Shown here in pieces: positions 46,977-55,132 of a DNA stretch of 64,000 nucleotides. The notes beneath the pieces are model-generated. The model worked only from the letters and a program-made list of their open reading frames with translations. It was not told the DNA's origin and searched no databases. How positions within the stretch are numbered: position 1 is the first letter of the stretch; every line of letters begins with the position of its first letter. Source of the DNA: Chloroflexota bacterium (GTDB taxonomy: Bacteria; Chloroflexota; Dehalococcoidia; UBA2979); assembly GCA_009391845.1 (NCBI GenBank), contig QWJG01000002.1, positions 12,552 to 76,551 of the forward strand, given 5' to 3'. The position numbers and the translations under genes are program-made.

Positions 46977-47031
46977 CCGACCTCGTGGTTTCGAGCGAAG
47001 GCGCTCACCTCGAGCGACTGGAACGGGCGGG

Positions 47032-47946
47032 TCAGTCGGTCAACCGGTCCCAGCGGAACCAGCCGTCCAGCGGCACCTCGCTCAGGTTCCGATTCGACTC
47101 CCCACGCCACGGTCTCCATGGGCCGTACACGCCGACGTGCGACGCGCCGCCCAGAACGGCCGCCCACCACGACAAGGTCCCGTGCTCGAACAGGACGTTG
47201 TCGAACGTTCGGAGGTAGTCGAAGTCCTCGGCGGGCGAGGTAGACCGGAAGATCGGGTCGAAACGACTCAGTCCCTCAACGAACTCGTTCAGGTACTCGA
47301 TGGACTCGGACAGGGGGACCGCCTGGTGCTCGGGGATCGACCGATGGAAGTTCACCGACCGCAGTTCCGCCTCCGTGTAGGCCTTCCAGACCGGCAGATC
47401 GGACACGATGTGGAGTCGATCAAAATCGAACCGCTCGATCGCCGCAAGGTAGTCGGCGATCCGCGGCTTCTCGTAGAACTCCTCTTTCATGAAGAGGCGA
47501 TCGCCGGTCCGAAAATGCAATGCCAGATCCCGACCGGAACGCTTCTCGACCGGTTGAAACCAGGAACGAATCGTTTCGAGGTGCGGGAGATAGTAGCGGT
47601 AGTCTTCGAAGAACCCGCTGAGCAACATCCGCCTCCGCGGATAGTCGCCACGCGCCACCTCTTCGTAATACCGCTCAGTAATGATGAATCTGAACTGACG
47701 GCTGTCGGTCACGTTCAGATCGATTCCGAGCTTTGAGAACTCGCTGATCGCAGACGCGCTGGGTGGCTGAGTGATCCACAGTGGCAACCGGTAGTGCTCC
47801 GCCAGTAGCCGGGCGGCGATGTACTGGAACAGATTGTTGCCAAAGCCCAGTGTGAACGTGACGCAGACCATGTCCGGCAACCGGATCACGCCGAGCTGAT
47901 CCAGCAGTGATGGCACTCGTCGGATCGCGCGCTCAGCGAGGTTCAT
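47032..47946 (-). CDS. GT11-like glycosyltransferase (alpha-1,2-fucosyltransferase family)
   Basis: A 304-residue glycosyltransferase with the GT11/GT-B fucosyltransferase-like pattern: LGFGNNLFQYIAARLLAEHY near the N-terminus (nucleotide-sugar site), LALHFRTGDRLF in the place of HxRRGDY, and GTLSWWAAVLGGASHVGVYGPW near the C-terminus (the SSFSWWAAYL motif). So it probably transfers fucose or a similar sugar to a surface glycan, but the acceptor is not readable. It stands alone, without a glycan cluster, among housekeeping genes. ATG 47946 with GGAG upstream. Confidence 0.7.
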   Translation of the reverse strand: MNLAERAIRRVPSLLDQLGVIRLPDMVCVTFTLGFGNNLFQYIAARLLAEHYRLPLWITQPPSASAISEFSKLGIDLNVTDSRQFRFIITERYYEEVARGDYPRRRMLLSGFFEDYRYYLPHLETIRSWFQPVEKRSGRDLALHFRTGDRLFMKEEFYEKPRIADYLAAIERFDFDRLHIVSDLPVWKAYTEAELRSVNFHRSIPEHQAVPLSESIEYLNEFVEGLSRFDPIFRSTSPAEDFDYLRTFDNVLFEHGTLSWWAAVLGGASHVGVYGPWRPWRGESNRNLSEVPLDGWFRWDRLTD

Positions 47947-48033
47947 TGGCGACGCTCCGTGTCACGAGTCGGCGGAGCGACCGCGTGACATCACACACTA
48001 CGACCAGCGTGTGATGTACTAGGAACGTATCAG

Positions 48034-51000
48034 TTAGTCGGCTGCGAGGTGTCGGTACAGCGTCGGCAACCGCCGAGGCAACGACTCGATGTTGTCGACG
48101 ACCTCGTAGCCGATGTCGTCGCACATCTGCTTCAGGTAGTCGTGGCCTTCCTTGTCGACAGTGATCAGGAACGGCGTCACACCGATGCGTTTGGCCTCGT
48201 TGAGGGCCTGCTTCGTGTCGTGGACGGCGTATTCCTTCTCGGTGCGGTCGCGGCCATAGCCGTGATCCTGCGGGCGTCCGTCGGACACCATGATCAGAAT
48301 CTTCACCTTCGCGTCGTACTGATCCAGCTTGTGGGTGGCGTGGCGGATCGCCGGACCCATGCGCGTCGAGCGGACCGGATCGATCTTGTCGATGCGCTTG
48401 CGGACGCGGTCTGAGAACTCCTCGTCCAGGTCCTTGATCACGTGGAACTCCACGTTGTCGCGACCGTAGCCGGAGAAGCCGTAGATGCCGTACGCGTCGC
48501 CAATCGCTTCGAGGGCTTCGACGACCAGGACGGTCGACTCCTTCTCGAGGTCGATGATGCGCTTCGGTGGCTCGATCGCCTGCTTGGCACGGCGCTGGGC
48601 GAGCCACTGGAAGTACTTCGAGGGATCGCCCTGGAAGTCTTCTTCCTCTTCTTCGTACTTCTGGCGCTGCTTCTCGATCTCCTCGTCGGTGGAGGCCGAC
48701 ATGTCGAGGAGGAACGCGACCGCGACATCGCGCTCGATCTTGTTACGCCGCGAGTAGACGCGCGCGAGCGGACCGACGCCGGCCTTCTTGTCGATGTGGA
48801 AGGAAATCGCCTCGTCCAGATCGATCTCGTGACCGTCTTCCAGGCGCCGCATCTTGCGGAAGCTTTCCGGGCGCATGAGTTCGAACTGGCGACGGGTCTC
48901 CATCACCAGGCCGTGGTGCTTGCGGAGGATCTCTTCGTAGTACTCGGTGTCGCCCTCGTCGCCGAGGCGCTCGCCGACGCGGCACCAGCGCGGGCGGTAG
49001 TCCGACGCGCGGAAGTCCCACTCGTCGTAGTAGTGCCACTCCACCTCGACCTTGAGCTCTTCGTCGTCGGCGCCTTCGCCGCCGCCCGGTTCGTCACCGG
49101 ACTCGCCGTCCTCGCCCTTCTTCTCGCTGGCGGGGGTGGCGGAATCCTTCTCGAGGTTGTCCAGGAACATCCCGAGGCTGGACGCGAGGTCGCCCTCTGC
49201 CCACTCGCTGATTGTGATCTCCACGGAGTTCTGGAGCAGCTCCATGAGCTGTTCCTTGGTCAGCGGGGAGGCGGTGCCATCCTGCTGTCCGCCCTGCTGG
49301 TCCTTCAGCTTCATCATCAGCTGGACCAGTTCCGGCTTGAAGTCGCCACGGAACTCCGGCTGCTCCGGGTTCTGGAAGGCCATCTCTTCGCCGGACGGCA
49401 TCGGTGCGTCGCCACCTTCGCCGCCACCGGGCATGTCCGGAGCGATCGAGATCATGTCTTCGTCGGGCGCCAGCCAGTCGGCCTCGATCGCGTCTTGCGG
49501 GAGGTTCGGGATCCGCATCGCGATGTCGTAGAGGGCCGCCGCGACCTCGGCGGTGTCCTGCACCGTCGCACCGGGCTGCTCCGCGATCTTCAACGCCGCC
49601 AGCGCCTGCGCCAACGTGTCCTGCATCGTCAGCGGCCAGCGGACGGTGTCCGGGCGACCCAACGAGGCGCGCAAGAGGTTCTCGACGAACGCCTGGCGCA
49701 GGCCCATCGCCCGCACCTCGGGGCGGCGCTCGGACTCGATGCTCTGGAGGCGCGCCAGCCAGGCGCGGATGCCGCCGTACTCGCGCGAGACGAACGCGTC
49801 GACACGCGTGTCCTCGGCGATCGTGAACAGGCCGGAGATGAGGAGGCGGTCGGAGAACATGTTAAAGTACCGCTGCATCGCGGTACTGGCGAGGCGCTCG
49901 ACCGGTGCAACCTCGCCGGCTTCGGTCGCCTCGGTCGCTGCAGCGGCCTCCGTCGCATCGATGCCGCGCTCAGCGAGCGCGGCGGCGCGCCGTTGCTCGC
50001 GATCGACGACTGTCGAGGGCGTCAGCGGCCCCTGCTCGCCCCAGCGGTAGCCGAACGAGCCGAACTCGAGCCGCCCCGTCTGGTGCGTCGTGTAGACCTT
50101 GTAGACCTGAAAGTTGGACGCCTGCTCGGGGAACGAGCTGACGAACGGCGGCAGGTAGATTGTCGTGCCCTCGGTCGTCGGCGCCGACTCGGACATCCAG
50201 CCGATGTTGCGATCGACCAGCTCTTCCGAGGACAGGACGGCGACCTGCTCGCCGGACAGCGCCTTCGCGTAGAGGCGCAGCATGCTGCTCACCGCGGGCA
50301 GTTCCACCCGCGCGGACAGCGCGCGCAGCATCTCTTCGGCACGCGTGGACTCGAGGCGGAAGTACGCCTCCGCACCTTCCGCGTTGCCCTGCTTGAGGAT
50401 CTCGATGCCGGTCTCGGCCCAGCGGCCCATCTGTTCGGCGGTGAGGCGGGAGCGTACGAACGGCGCGGACTTCAGGTACTCCATCGCGGCGGTGGAGCTA
50501 CCGGGCGCGACCGAGGACGCGAACGCCAGCAGCGCGCCGTGATCCTCCGCCTCAACCTGGGTCAGCGATTGCGCTGCATCCGCGAAGAGCGGGAACCCCT
50601 GCCGGCCGACGTCCATCGTCACGCGCGAGGCGAGATCGAGGAACGCGCCACGCTGATCGGCGGCGACGCCCTCGATGAGCTTCGGACCGCGTTCGAAGTA
50701 GAGACGGGTGTCCGCCCACGATGCGCGGGTGACCGCGCGGGCGAACGCCAGGAACGGCTCGCGATCGGCCGCCGCGAGGTGCTCGAAGATCTCGCCGGCC
50801 CCCTCGAGGACGCTGTTCGCTAGTTCGTAGGAACGCTCGGTGAGCTGATCGATGATGTCGACGAGGCGCCCCACCGAGGCGAGCGGCAGCGATCCGAGCA
50901 GCCGCGGGCTGTGCTGGAAGTAGAGCCCGGCAAGCGCGATCGACTTCCAGTTGCCGCGACAGAGCCGTCCGCCCTGTTGCGACCAGGTGTCCAGCTCGGC

Positions 51001-51345
51001 GGTGGTGAGATGTGCCAGCGCGTCCGGCGTCGCCTTGAGGAAGGCCGCTGCCATCAGCGAGGACTCGGTCGCCAGTCCGGTCGCCAGCGCGAGCCAGTGC
51101 TCTAGCTCCTCGAAGCTGAGGCGCGCGGCGACCTGCGGGCTGGCGCGGAAGTACTCCGCCGACGCCTCCCACGAGCGCAGCGAGTGGTTGGCGAGCGCAA
51201 CGCCCGCCTTTGCCCAGCGATCGAGCTGCGCCTCATCGAAGCGCGACTCCAGACCGGCGAGACCCGTTGCGAGGTCATCCGGCAACGAAGCGCCGAAGCC
51301 CTTGAGCTCGTTGGCATACCGGTCCTGGAGCTGGGCGATCGTCAC
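48034..51345 (-). CDS. VWA-domain protein, NorD/CbbO-like
   Basis: A 1103-residue protein: a long helical N-terminal region of repeated segments of about 33-35 residues (LARGD-type repeats such as WAKAGVALANHSLRSWEASAEYFRASP), a mid-region with an acidic Gly-rich linker (about 640-770), and a C-terminal VWA domain (about 890-1090) with MIDAS residues in AFLLDMSASTDE and MVSDGRPQD. This matches NorD/CbbO, which pair with NorQ/CbbQ AAA+ ATPases to insert metals or remodel enzymes. GTG 51345 is five bases after GAGGAG, two bases after the ATPase gene. The client is unknown. Confidence 0.85.
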   Translation of the reverse strand: MTIAQLQDRYANELKGFGASLPDDLATGLAGLESRFDEAQLDRWAKAGVALANHSLRSWEASAEYFRASPQVAARLSFEELEHWLALATGLATESSLMAAAFLKATPDALAHLTTAELDTWSQQGGRLCRGNWKSIALAGLYFQHSPRLLGSLPLASVGRLVDIIDQLTERSYELANSVLEGAGEIFEHLAAADREPFLAFARAVTRASWADTRLYFERGPKLIEGVAADQRGAFLDLASRVTMDVGRQGFPLFADAAQSLTQVEAEDHGALLAFASSVAPGSSTAAMEYLKSAPFVRSRLTAEQMGRWAETGIEILKQGNAEGAEAYFRLESTRAEEMLRALSARVELPAVSSMLRLYAKALSGEQVAVLSSEELVDRNIGWMSESAPTTEGTTIYLPPFVSSFPEQASNFQVYKVYTTHQTGRLEFGSFGYRWGEQGPLTPSTVVDREQRRAAALAERGIDATEAAAATEATEAGEVAPVERLASTAMQRYFNMFSDRLLISGLFTIAEDTRVDAFVSREYGGIRAWLARLQSIESERRPEVRAMGLRQAFVENLLRASLGRPDTVRWPLTMQDTLAQALAALKIAEQPGATVQDTAEVAAALYDIAMRIPNLPQDAIEADWLAPDEDMISIAPDMPGGGEGGDAPMPSGEEMAFQNPEQPEFRGDFKPELVQLMMKLKDQQGGQQDGTASPLTKEQLMELLQNSVEITISEWAEGDLASSLGMFLDNLEKDSATPASEKKGEDGESGDEPGGGEGADDEELKVEVEWHYYDEWDFRASDYRPRWCRVGERLGDEGDTEYYEEILRKHHGLVMETRRQFELMRPESFRKMRRLEDGHEIDLDEAISFHIDKKAGVGPLARVYSRRNKIERDVAVAFLLDMSASTDEEIEKQRQKYEEEEEDFQGDPSKYFQWLAQRRAKQAIEPPKRIIDLEKESTVLVVEALEAIGDAYGIYGFSGYGRDNVEFHVIKDLDEEFSDRVRKRIDKIDPVRSTRMGPAIRHATHKLDQYDAKVKILIMVSDGRPQDHGYGRDRTEKEYAVHDTKQALNEAKRIGVTPFLITVDKEGHDYLKQMCDDIGYEVVDNIESLPRRLPTLYRHLAAD

Positions 51346-51347
51346 GG

Positions 51348-52214
51348 CTACTCCTCGAAAATCGAGGTCACGACCTCTTCGATTGAGCGCTGGACCTCCA
51401 GGTCGTCGGTCAGTGCCCAGGTCACGGCGACCTGACAGGCGCGGCGCGGGGTGATCCCCTGGTGCACCAGCTTGCCCGCGTAGACCAGCAGACGGGTCGA
51501 GACGCCCTCGCCCAGTCCGTGCTCTTTCAGGTTCCGCACCTTCTCGGCCAACTTCGCCAGATCGACAGCCACCTCGTGGGCGACGCCGGACTCGCGCTCG
51601 ATGATCGCGGTTTCCTGTTCGCGGCTCGGGTAGCCGAATTCGATCGCGATGAAGCGCTGGCGCGTGGAGTGCTTGAGGTCTTTCAGCGCCGACTGGTAGC
51701 CGGGGTTGTAGGACATGACGAGCAGGAAGCCATCGGCGGCCTCCATCAGCTCACCGCGCTTCTCCACCGGCAGCAGCCGGCGGTAGTCGGTAAGCGGGTG
51801 AATCAGGACCGTCGTGTCCTTGCGGGCCTCGACGACCTCGTCCAGGTAGCAGAGCGCGCCAACCTTGACGGCGCGGGAGACCGGACCGTCGATCCAGCGC
51901 GTCTCGTCGCCCTCAAGGAGGTAGCGACCGACCAGGTCGGACGCCGTCAGGTCCTCGTGGCAGGCCACGGTGATCAGCGGAACGCCCTCTTGCGACGGCT
52001 CACCCAGGTGCTGGTGCAGACGCCACGACATGTACTCGATGAAGCGGGTCTTGCCGACGCCCGTCGGGCCTTTCAGCAGGACTGGAACCTTCTGCTCGTA
52101 CGCGGCGAGGAAGAGCTCCACCTCATCCGAGATCGGGAGGTAGTACGGCTCTTCGGTAATTCGGAAATCTTCAACCGCGATCTGTTGAAAGTTCGCTCGT
52201 TCTCGCGTGGTCAA
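51348..52214 (-). CDS. CbbQ/NirQ/NorQ-type AAA+ ATPase
   Basis: A 288-residue AAA+ ATPase: Walker [18 protein letters not shown] (about 42-58), Walker [18 protein letters not shown], sensor segment [18 protein letters not shown], and the CbbQ/NorQ-type C-terminus ([20 protein letters not shown]). Works with the VWA protein encoded two bases downstream as a metal-insertion or activase pair. Neither Rubisco nor nitric oxide reductase genes are in the window. TTG start 52214; the RBS (GGGGGCG) is unusual. Confidence 0.87.
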   Translation of the reverse strand: MTTRERANFQQIAVEDFRITEEPYYLPISDEVELFLAAYEQKVPVLLKGPTGVGKTRFIEYMSWRLHQHLGEPSQEGVPLITVACHEDLTASDLVGRYLLEGDETRWIDGPVSRAVKVGALCYLDEVVEARKDTTVLIHPLTDYRRLLPVEKRGELMEAADGFLLVMSYNPGYQSALKDLKHSTRQRFIAIEFGYPSREQETAIIERESGVAHEVAVDLAKLAEKVRNLKEHGLGEGVSTRLLVYAGKLVHQGITPRRACQVAVTWALTDDLEVQRSIEEVVTSIFEE

Positions 52215-52276
52215 GGACGCCCCCGCACTCTGTTCGTCGCCGGGGTGGTCGATTCCGCCCGCCCGAGGACATCTGC

Positions 52277-52900
52277 TTATGACTTGGTCGGCTCGGCGAT
52301 CCGCTTCAACAGCCGCTTCCAGTGGTACTGGACCCGACTCTTCAGCTTCTCTTCGTCTTCCGAGTTGTCGAACTTCACGTCCGCGAACTCTTGCCGTTGA
52401 CGATTCGACATCTGCGATTCGATCCGGGCAAGCGCTTGTTCGCGGCTGTACCCGTTGCGCGTCTTGAGGCGATCAATCGCGAGGTCCTGCTTGGTGGTGA
52501 CCACCCAGACCTCGTCGACCAGATCCTGCCAGCCCGCTTCGAGCATCACTGCCGCTTCGAAGACGATGACCGCGTCCGGATCCTTCTTCTTGATCGCCGC
52601 GAATTCCTGGACCGCGATCTCGCGGATCGCCGGCCACATCACGCCGTTCAGTCGATCCATCTCTTCGGGGGCGCCGAACACCTTGCCGCCGAGGATCCGG
52701 CGATCAATGGTGCCGTCCGCCGCGACGATGTCGTGCCCGAAGGCGTTGACGACCTTTTCGAACCCGGATGATCCCGGCTCGTAGACGCGGTGGCCGAGGC
52801 GATCACCCTCGACAACTTCGGCGCCCAGATCCCGTAGCAACTCGGCCACGGTCGACTTTCCCGAGGCAATCCCGCCGGTCAGCCCGATAGTCGTCGCCAT
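52277..52900 (-). CDS. coaE: Dephospho-CoA kinase CoaE
   Basis: Last step of coenzyme A synthesis. The 207-residue P-loop kinase begins [18 protein letters not shown] (Walker A), has [22 protein letters not shown], HxxI-like [11 protein letters not shown] and [20 protein letters not shown] with the lid RIESQM. The C-terminus extends slightly ([17 protein letters not shown]). ATG 52900. Fits the CoA-heavy metabolism of the region. Confidence 0.93.
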   Translation of the reverse strand: MATTIGLTGGIASGKSTVAELLRDLGAEVVEGDRLGHRVYEPGSSGFEKVVNAFGHDIVAADGTIDRRILGGKVFGAPEEMDRLNGVMWPAIREIAVQEFAAIKKKDPDAVIVFEAAVMLEAGWQDLVDEVWVVTTKQDLAIDRLKTRNGYSREQALARIESQMSNRQRQEFADVKFDNSEDEEKLKSRVQYHWKRLLKRIAEPTKS

Positions 52901-52946
52901 TATGTCAAAGTCCAGTCATTACGCAGTCAAACTGACGCGAACGCTA

Positions 52947-52975
52947 ATTGTATTTGTACTCACATGCTCGCGCAA
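52947..52975 (-). promoter_or_regulatory. Candidate promoter for coaE
   Basis: On the minus strand TTGCGC, 17 bases, TACAAT lies 46 bases ahead of the coaE start, in the most AT-rich patch of the window (52900-52965). The -10 is good, the -35 weak. The rest of the 52901-53082 gap contains a small CGGGTG-CTGC-CACCCG hairpin (53034-53049) that may terminate the etf transcript. Confidence 0.4.
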
Positions 52976-53033
52976 ACGTCAGGTTGGTGGATCGACCCAG
53001 CTACGGACGGATTTGCCCCGAGAACGGAACGGA

Positions 53034-53049
53034 CGGGTGCTGCCACCCG
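53034..53049 (-). terminator. Possible terminator after etfA
   Basis: A 6-base GC hairpin with a four-base loop about 35 bases after the etfA stop; on the minus strand it is followed by TCCGTTCCGTTCTC, a T-rich but interrupted tract. Weak evidence. Confidence 0.35.
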
Positions 53050-53082
53050 CCCGCGCTCGTTCGATGCGGGGCGGTCCATCCG

Positions 53083-54057
53083 CTAGCTGGCGGCCTTGAG
53101 CGCTTCGATCAGCGCCGGTACCACCTGCTTGTAATCGCCGACAATTCCGTACTTCGCCGCGGAGAAGATGTTGGCGTCCGGGTCCCGGTTCACCGCGATA
53201 ATCATCTTCGATCCGGAGCAGCCCGCCATGTGCTGACTGGCGCCGGAGATGGCGATCGCGACGTAGAGGTCCGGGGTCACCACCTTGCCGGTGAGGCCCA
53301 CCTGCTGGCTAACCGGGTACCACCCGAGGTCGCACGCGGCGCGCGAGGCACCGACAGCGGCACGGTTGGTGCCAAACGCGGCGGCCAGCGCCTCGACGAC
53401 CTCGAAGCCCTCGGGACCACCGAGGCCACGGCCGCCGGAAACGACGATCGGCGCGTCGGTGATCTGGAGGCCACTGGCCTCGGCGAGTTCGCGACCGACG
53501 ATCGTCGTGCGGGACGCGGCCGGCGCACCCAGGTCGACCGTCTCGCCGGACGCACCGGCGCGCGGCGCGATCGGATCGAAGGCCTTGGCACGGATCGTCG
53601 CGACAGCGGGGCTGGTCGCGAAGCCGTACGTGGCGCGGGCATTACCGCCGTAGCACGGGCGGGTCGCCTTCAGGGCGCCGCCGTCGTCGGTGACGTCCAC
53701 ACAGTCCATGGCGACCGCGCTACCGAGACGTGCGGCGATCCGCGGCCCCATGTCGCGACCGACCACGCTCTGTGCGATGAAGACCGCTTCGGCGCTGGCC
53801 TGACCGACGGCGTTCTCCACCGCGCTCACCCAGCTATCCGAGTTGTAGTTGTCGTAGCCGGCGTCGTCGCCGGTAAAGGCGCGGTCGGCACCGGCCTCGA
53901 ATGCCGCTGCGGCGGCGCCAGCGGCGCCGCTGCCCAGCAGCGTGACGGAAACCTGGCCACCGTCGGCGAGACGGGTGGCCTGACCGATCAGCTCTGCAGT
54001 CGTGGAACTCACCGCACCGGCGTCGAGCTCACCAACGACGAGAATATTACGTGCCAT
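53083..54057 (-). CDS. etfA: Electron transfer flavoprotein alpha subunit
   Basis: Large subunit of ETF, accepting electrons from acyl-CoA dehydrogenases. The 324-residue protein has an N-terminal domain (NILVVGELDAG) and the C-terminal FAD-binding signature: VVSGGRGLGGPEGFEVVEALA, VGASRAACDLGWYPVSQQVGLTGKVVTPDLYVAIAISGASQHMAG and VNRDPDANIFSAAKYGIVGD. ATG 54057 with GGAGGG eight bases upstream; frame open to 54120. It follows etfB by 28 bases. Confidence 0.95.
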   Translation of the reverse strand: MARNILVVGELDAGAVSSTTAELIGQATRLADGGQVSVTLLGSGAAGAAAAAFEAGADRAFTGDDAGYDNYNSDSWVSAVENAVGQASAEAVFIAQSVVGRDMGPRIAARLGSAVAMDCVDVTDDGGALKATRPCYGGNARATYGFATSPAVATIRAKAFDPIAPRAGASGETVDLGAPAASRTTIVGRELAEASGLQITDAPIVVSGGRGLGGPEGFEVVEALAAAFGTNRAAVGASRAACDLGWYPVSQQVGLTGKVVTPDLYVAIAISGASQHMAGCSGSKMIIAVNRDPDANIFSAAKYGIVGDYKQVVPALIEALKAAS

Positions 54058-54085
54058 CGTCGATCCCTCCTCAGGGAGTGCTGGT

Positions 54086-54892
54086 CTAGAGGACCTTGTC
54101 TGCCTGGAGCTTCGCGACAAGGTTGCGCGCCTGCTCCGCCGGGTTGTCGCCTACGATCAGCTCGACCATGCCGCCGGCCTCGGGGATGAACAGCCGCTCG
54201 AGCTTGAGGCGCGAACCGGCCGCACCCACCTCGGAGGGGTCAAGCCCCAGGTCGGCGTGGGTCTGCGTGGTGACGGTCTTCTTCGCCGCCTGCATGATCT
54301 GCTGCAGCTTCGGGTAACGCGGCTCGCCAAACTCGTTGGAGACGGTCACCACCGCCGGCAGCGCCTGGGCGACGGTCTCGTAGCCGTCCGCCAGCACGCG
54401 CGTCGTGGTCATCGTGCTATCAGCGATCTGGACGTCCTTCGCGAGGATCGCCACCGGCCAGCCGAGTTCCTCGGCGATCAGCAGGCCAACCTGGCCCATG
54501 TCCCAGTCGGCGGACTGACGGCCGCAGAAGACCGCGTCCACGTCGCCCAGGTTCTTGATCGCCGCGGCCAGCACCTTGGCCGTGGTGTGCGAGTCGCCAC
54601 CGTCGAAGGCCGCGTCCTGGAGCAGCACACCCTCGTCGGCGCCCATCGCAAGCACCTGCTTGATCGCCGCCTGAGCGCTCTCAGCGCCCATCGACAGCAC
54701 GGTGATCTTGGCGTCGCCGCCGGCGGATTCCTTGATCCGCAAGGCCGCTTCGGCGGCGATGCCGTCGAACTGGCTCAGTACGGGCTGGAAGCCCTGAGCG
54801 GGGACCACCTTGTTGGTCGCGGCGTCGATCTTGAACGCCGAGGGCGGGGTTTCGGGGTCAGGGATCTGCTTCGCGCAGACAACGAAATGCAT
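54086..54892 (-). CDS. etfB: Electron transfer flavoprotein beta subunit
   Basis: Small subunit of ETF. The 268-residue protein has HFVVCAKQIPDPETPPSAF, FQPVLSQFDGIAAEAALRIKE, ITVLSMGAE, VFCGRQSADWDMGQVGLLIAEELGWP (AMP/FAD loop) and GEPRYPKLQQIMQAAKK. ATG 54892, five bases after GAGG; upstream in-frame codons to 55006 have no homology. A 240-base gap with no recognisable gene separates it from etfD. Confidence 0.95.
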   Translation of the reverse strand: MHFVVCAKQIPDPETPPSAFKIDAATNKVVPAQGFQPVLSQFDGIAAEAALRIKESAGGDAKITVLSMGAESAQAAIKQVLAMGADEGVLLQDAAFDGGDSHTTAKVLAAAIKNLGDVDAVFCGRQSADWDMGQVGLLIAEELGWPVAILAKDVQIADSTMTTTRVLADGYETVAQALPAVVTVSNEFGEPRYPKLQQIMQAAKKTVTTQTHADLGLDPSEVGAAGSRLKLERLFIPEAGGMVELIVGDNPAEQARNLVAKLQADKVL

Positions 54893-55132
54893 CGCTTCCT
54901 CACTTCTCCATGCGCTGACAGCGCTTGTTCTTCCTGGACGCGCCGACCGCGCTCGCACCTGCTGGATGCCTGCGGCGCTGCCAGCGTTCGTGCTCCCGAG
55001 GATCATCGCCCTCGTCGCGAGGCGGCGCGTTGGGGTACGTGCCGCCCTTGTCTCGTATCCCCGTCACGCCATGCGAGCAAGGCGTAACACCCGGCCCCCG
55101 CCGGATCACGATGACGCTCGTGTTCGTGGCGC

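Noticed and set aside
48442..50823. 793-codon plus-strand open frame.
   Set aside because: Antisense shadow of the VWA protein gene; long antisense frames are expected in high-GC DNA and the translation shows no domain.
54893..55132. The 240-base gap between etfD and etfB, and the 224-base gap at 58978-59201, examined for tRNA or small RNA.
   Set aside because: No cloverleaf, no GTTCRAnTC T-loop, and no convincing hairpin-plus-T-tract; probably leader or spacer sequence.
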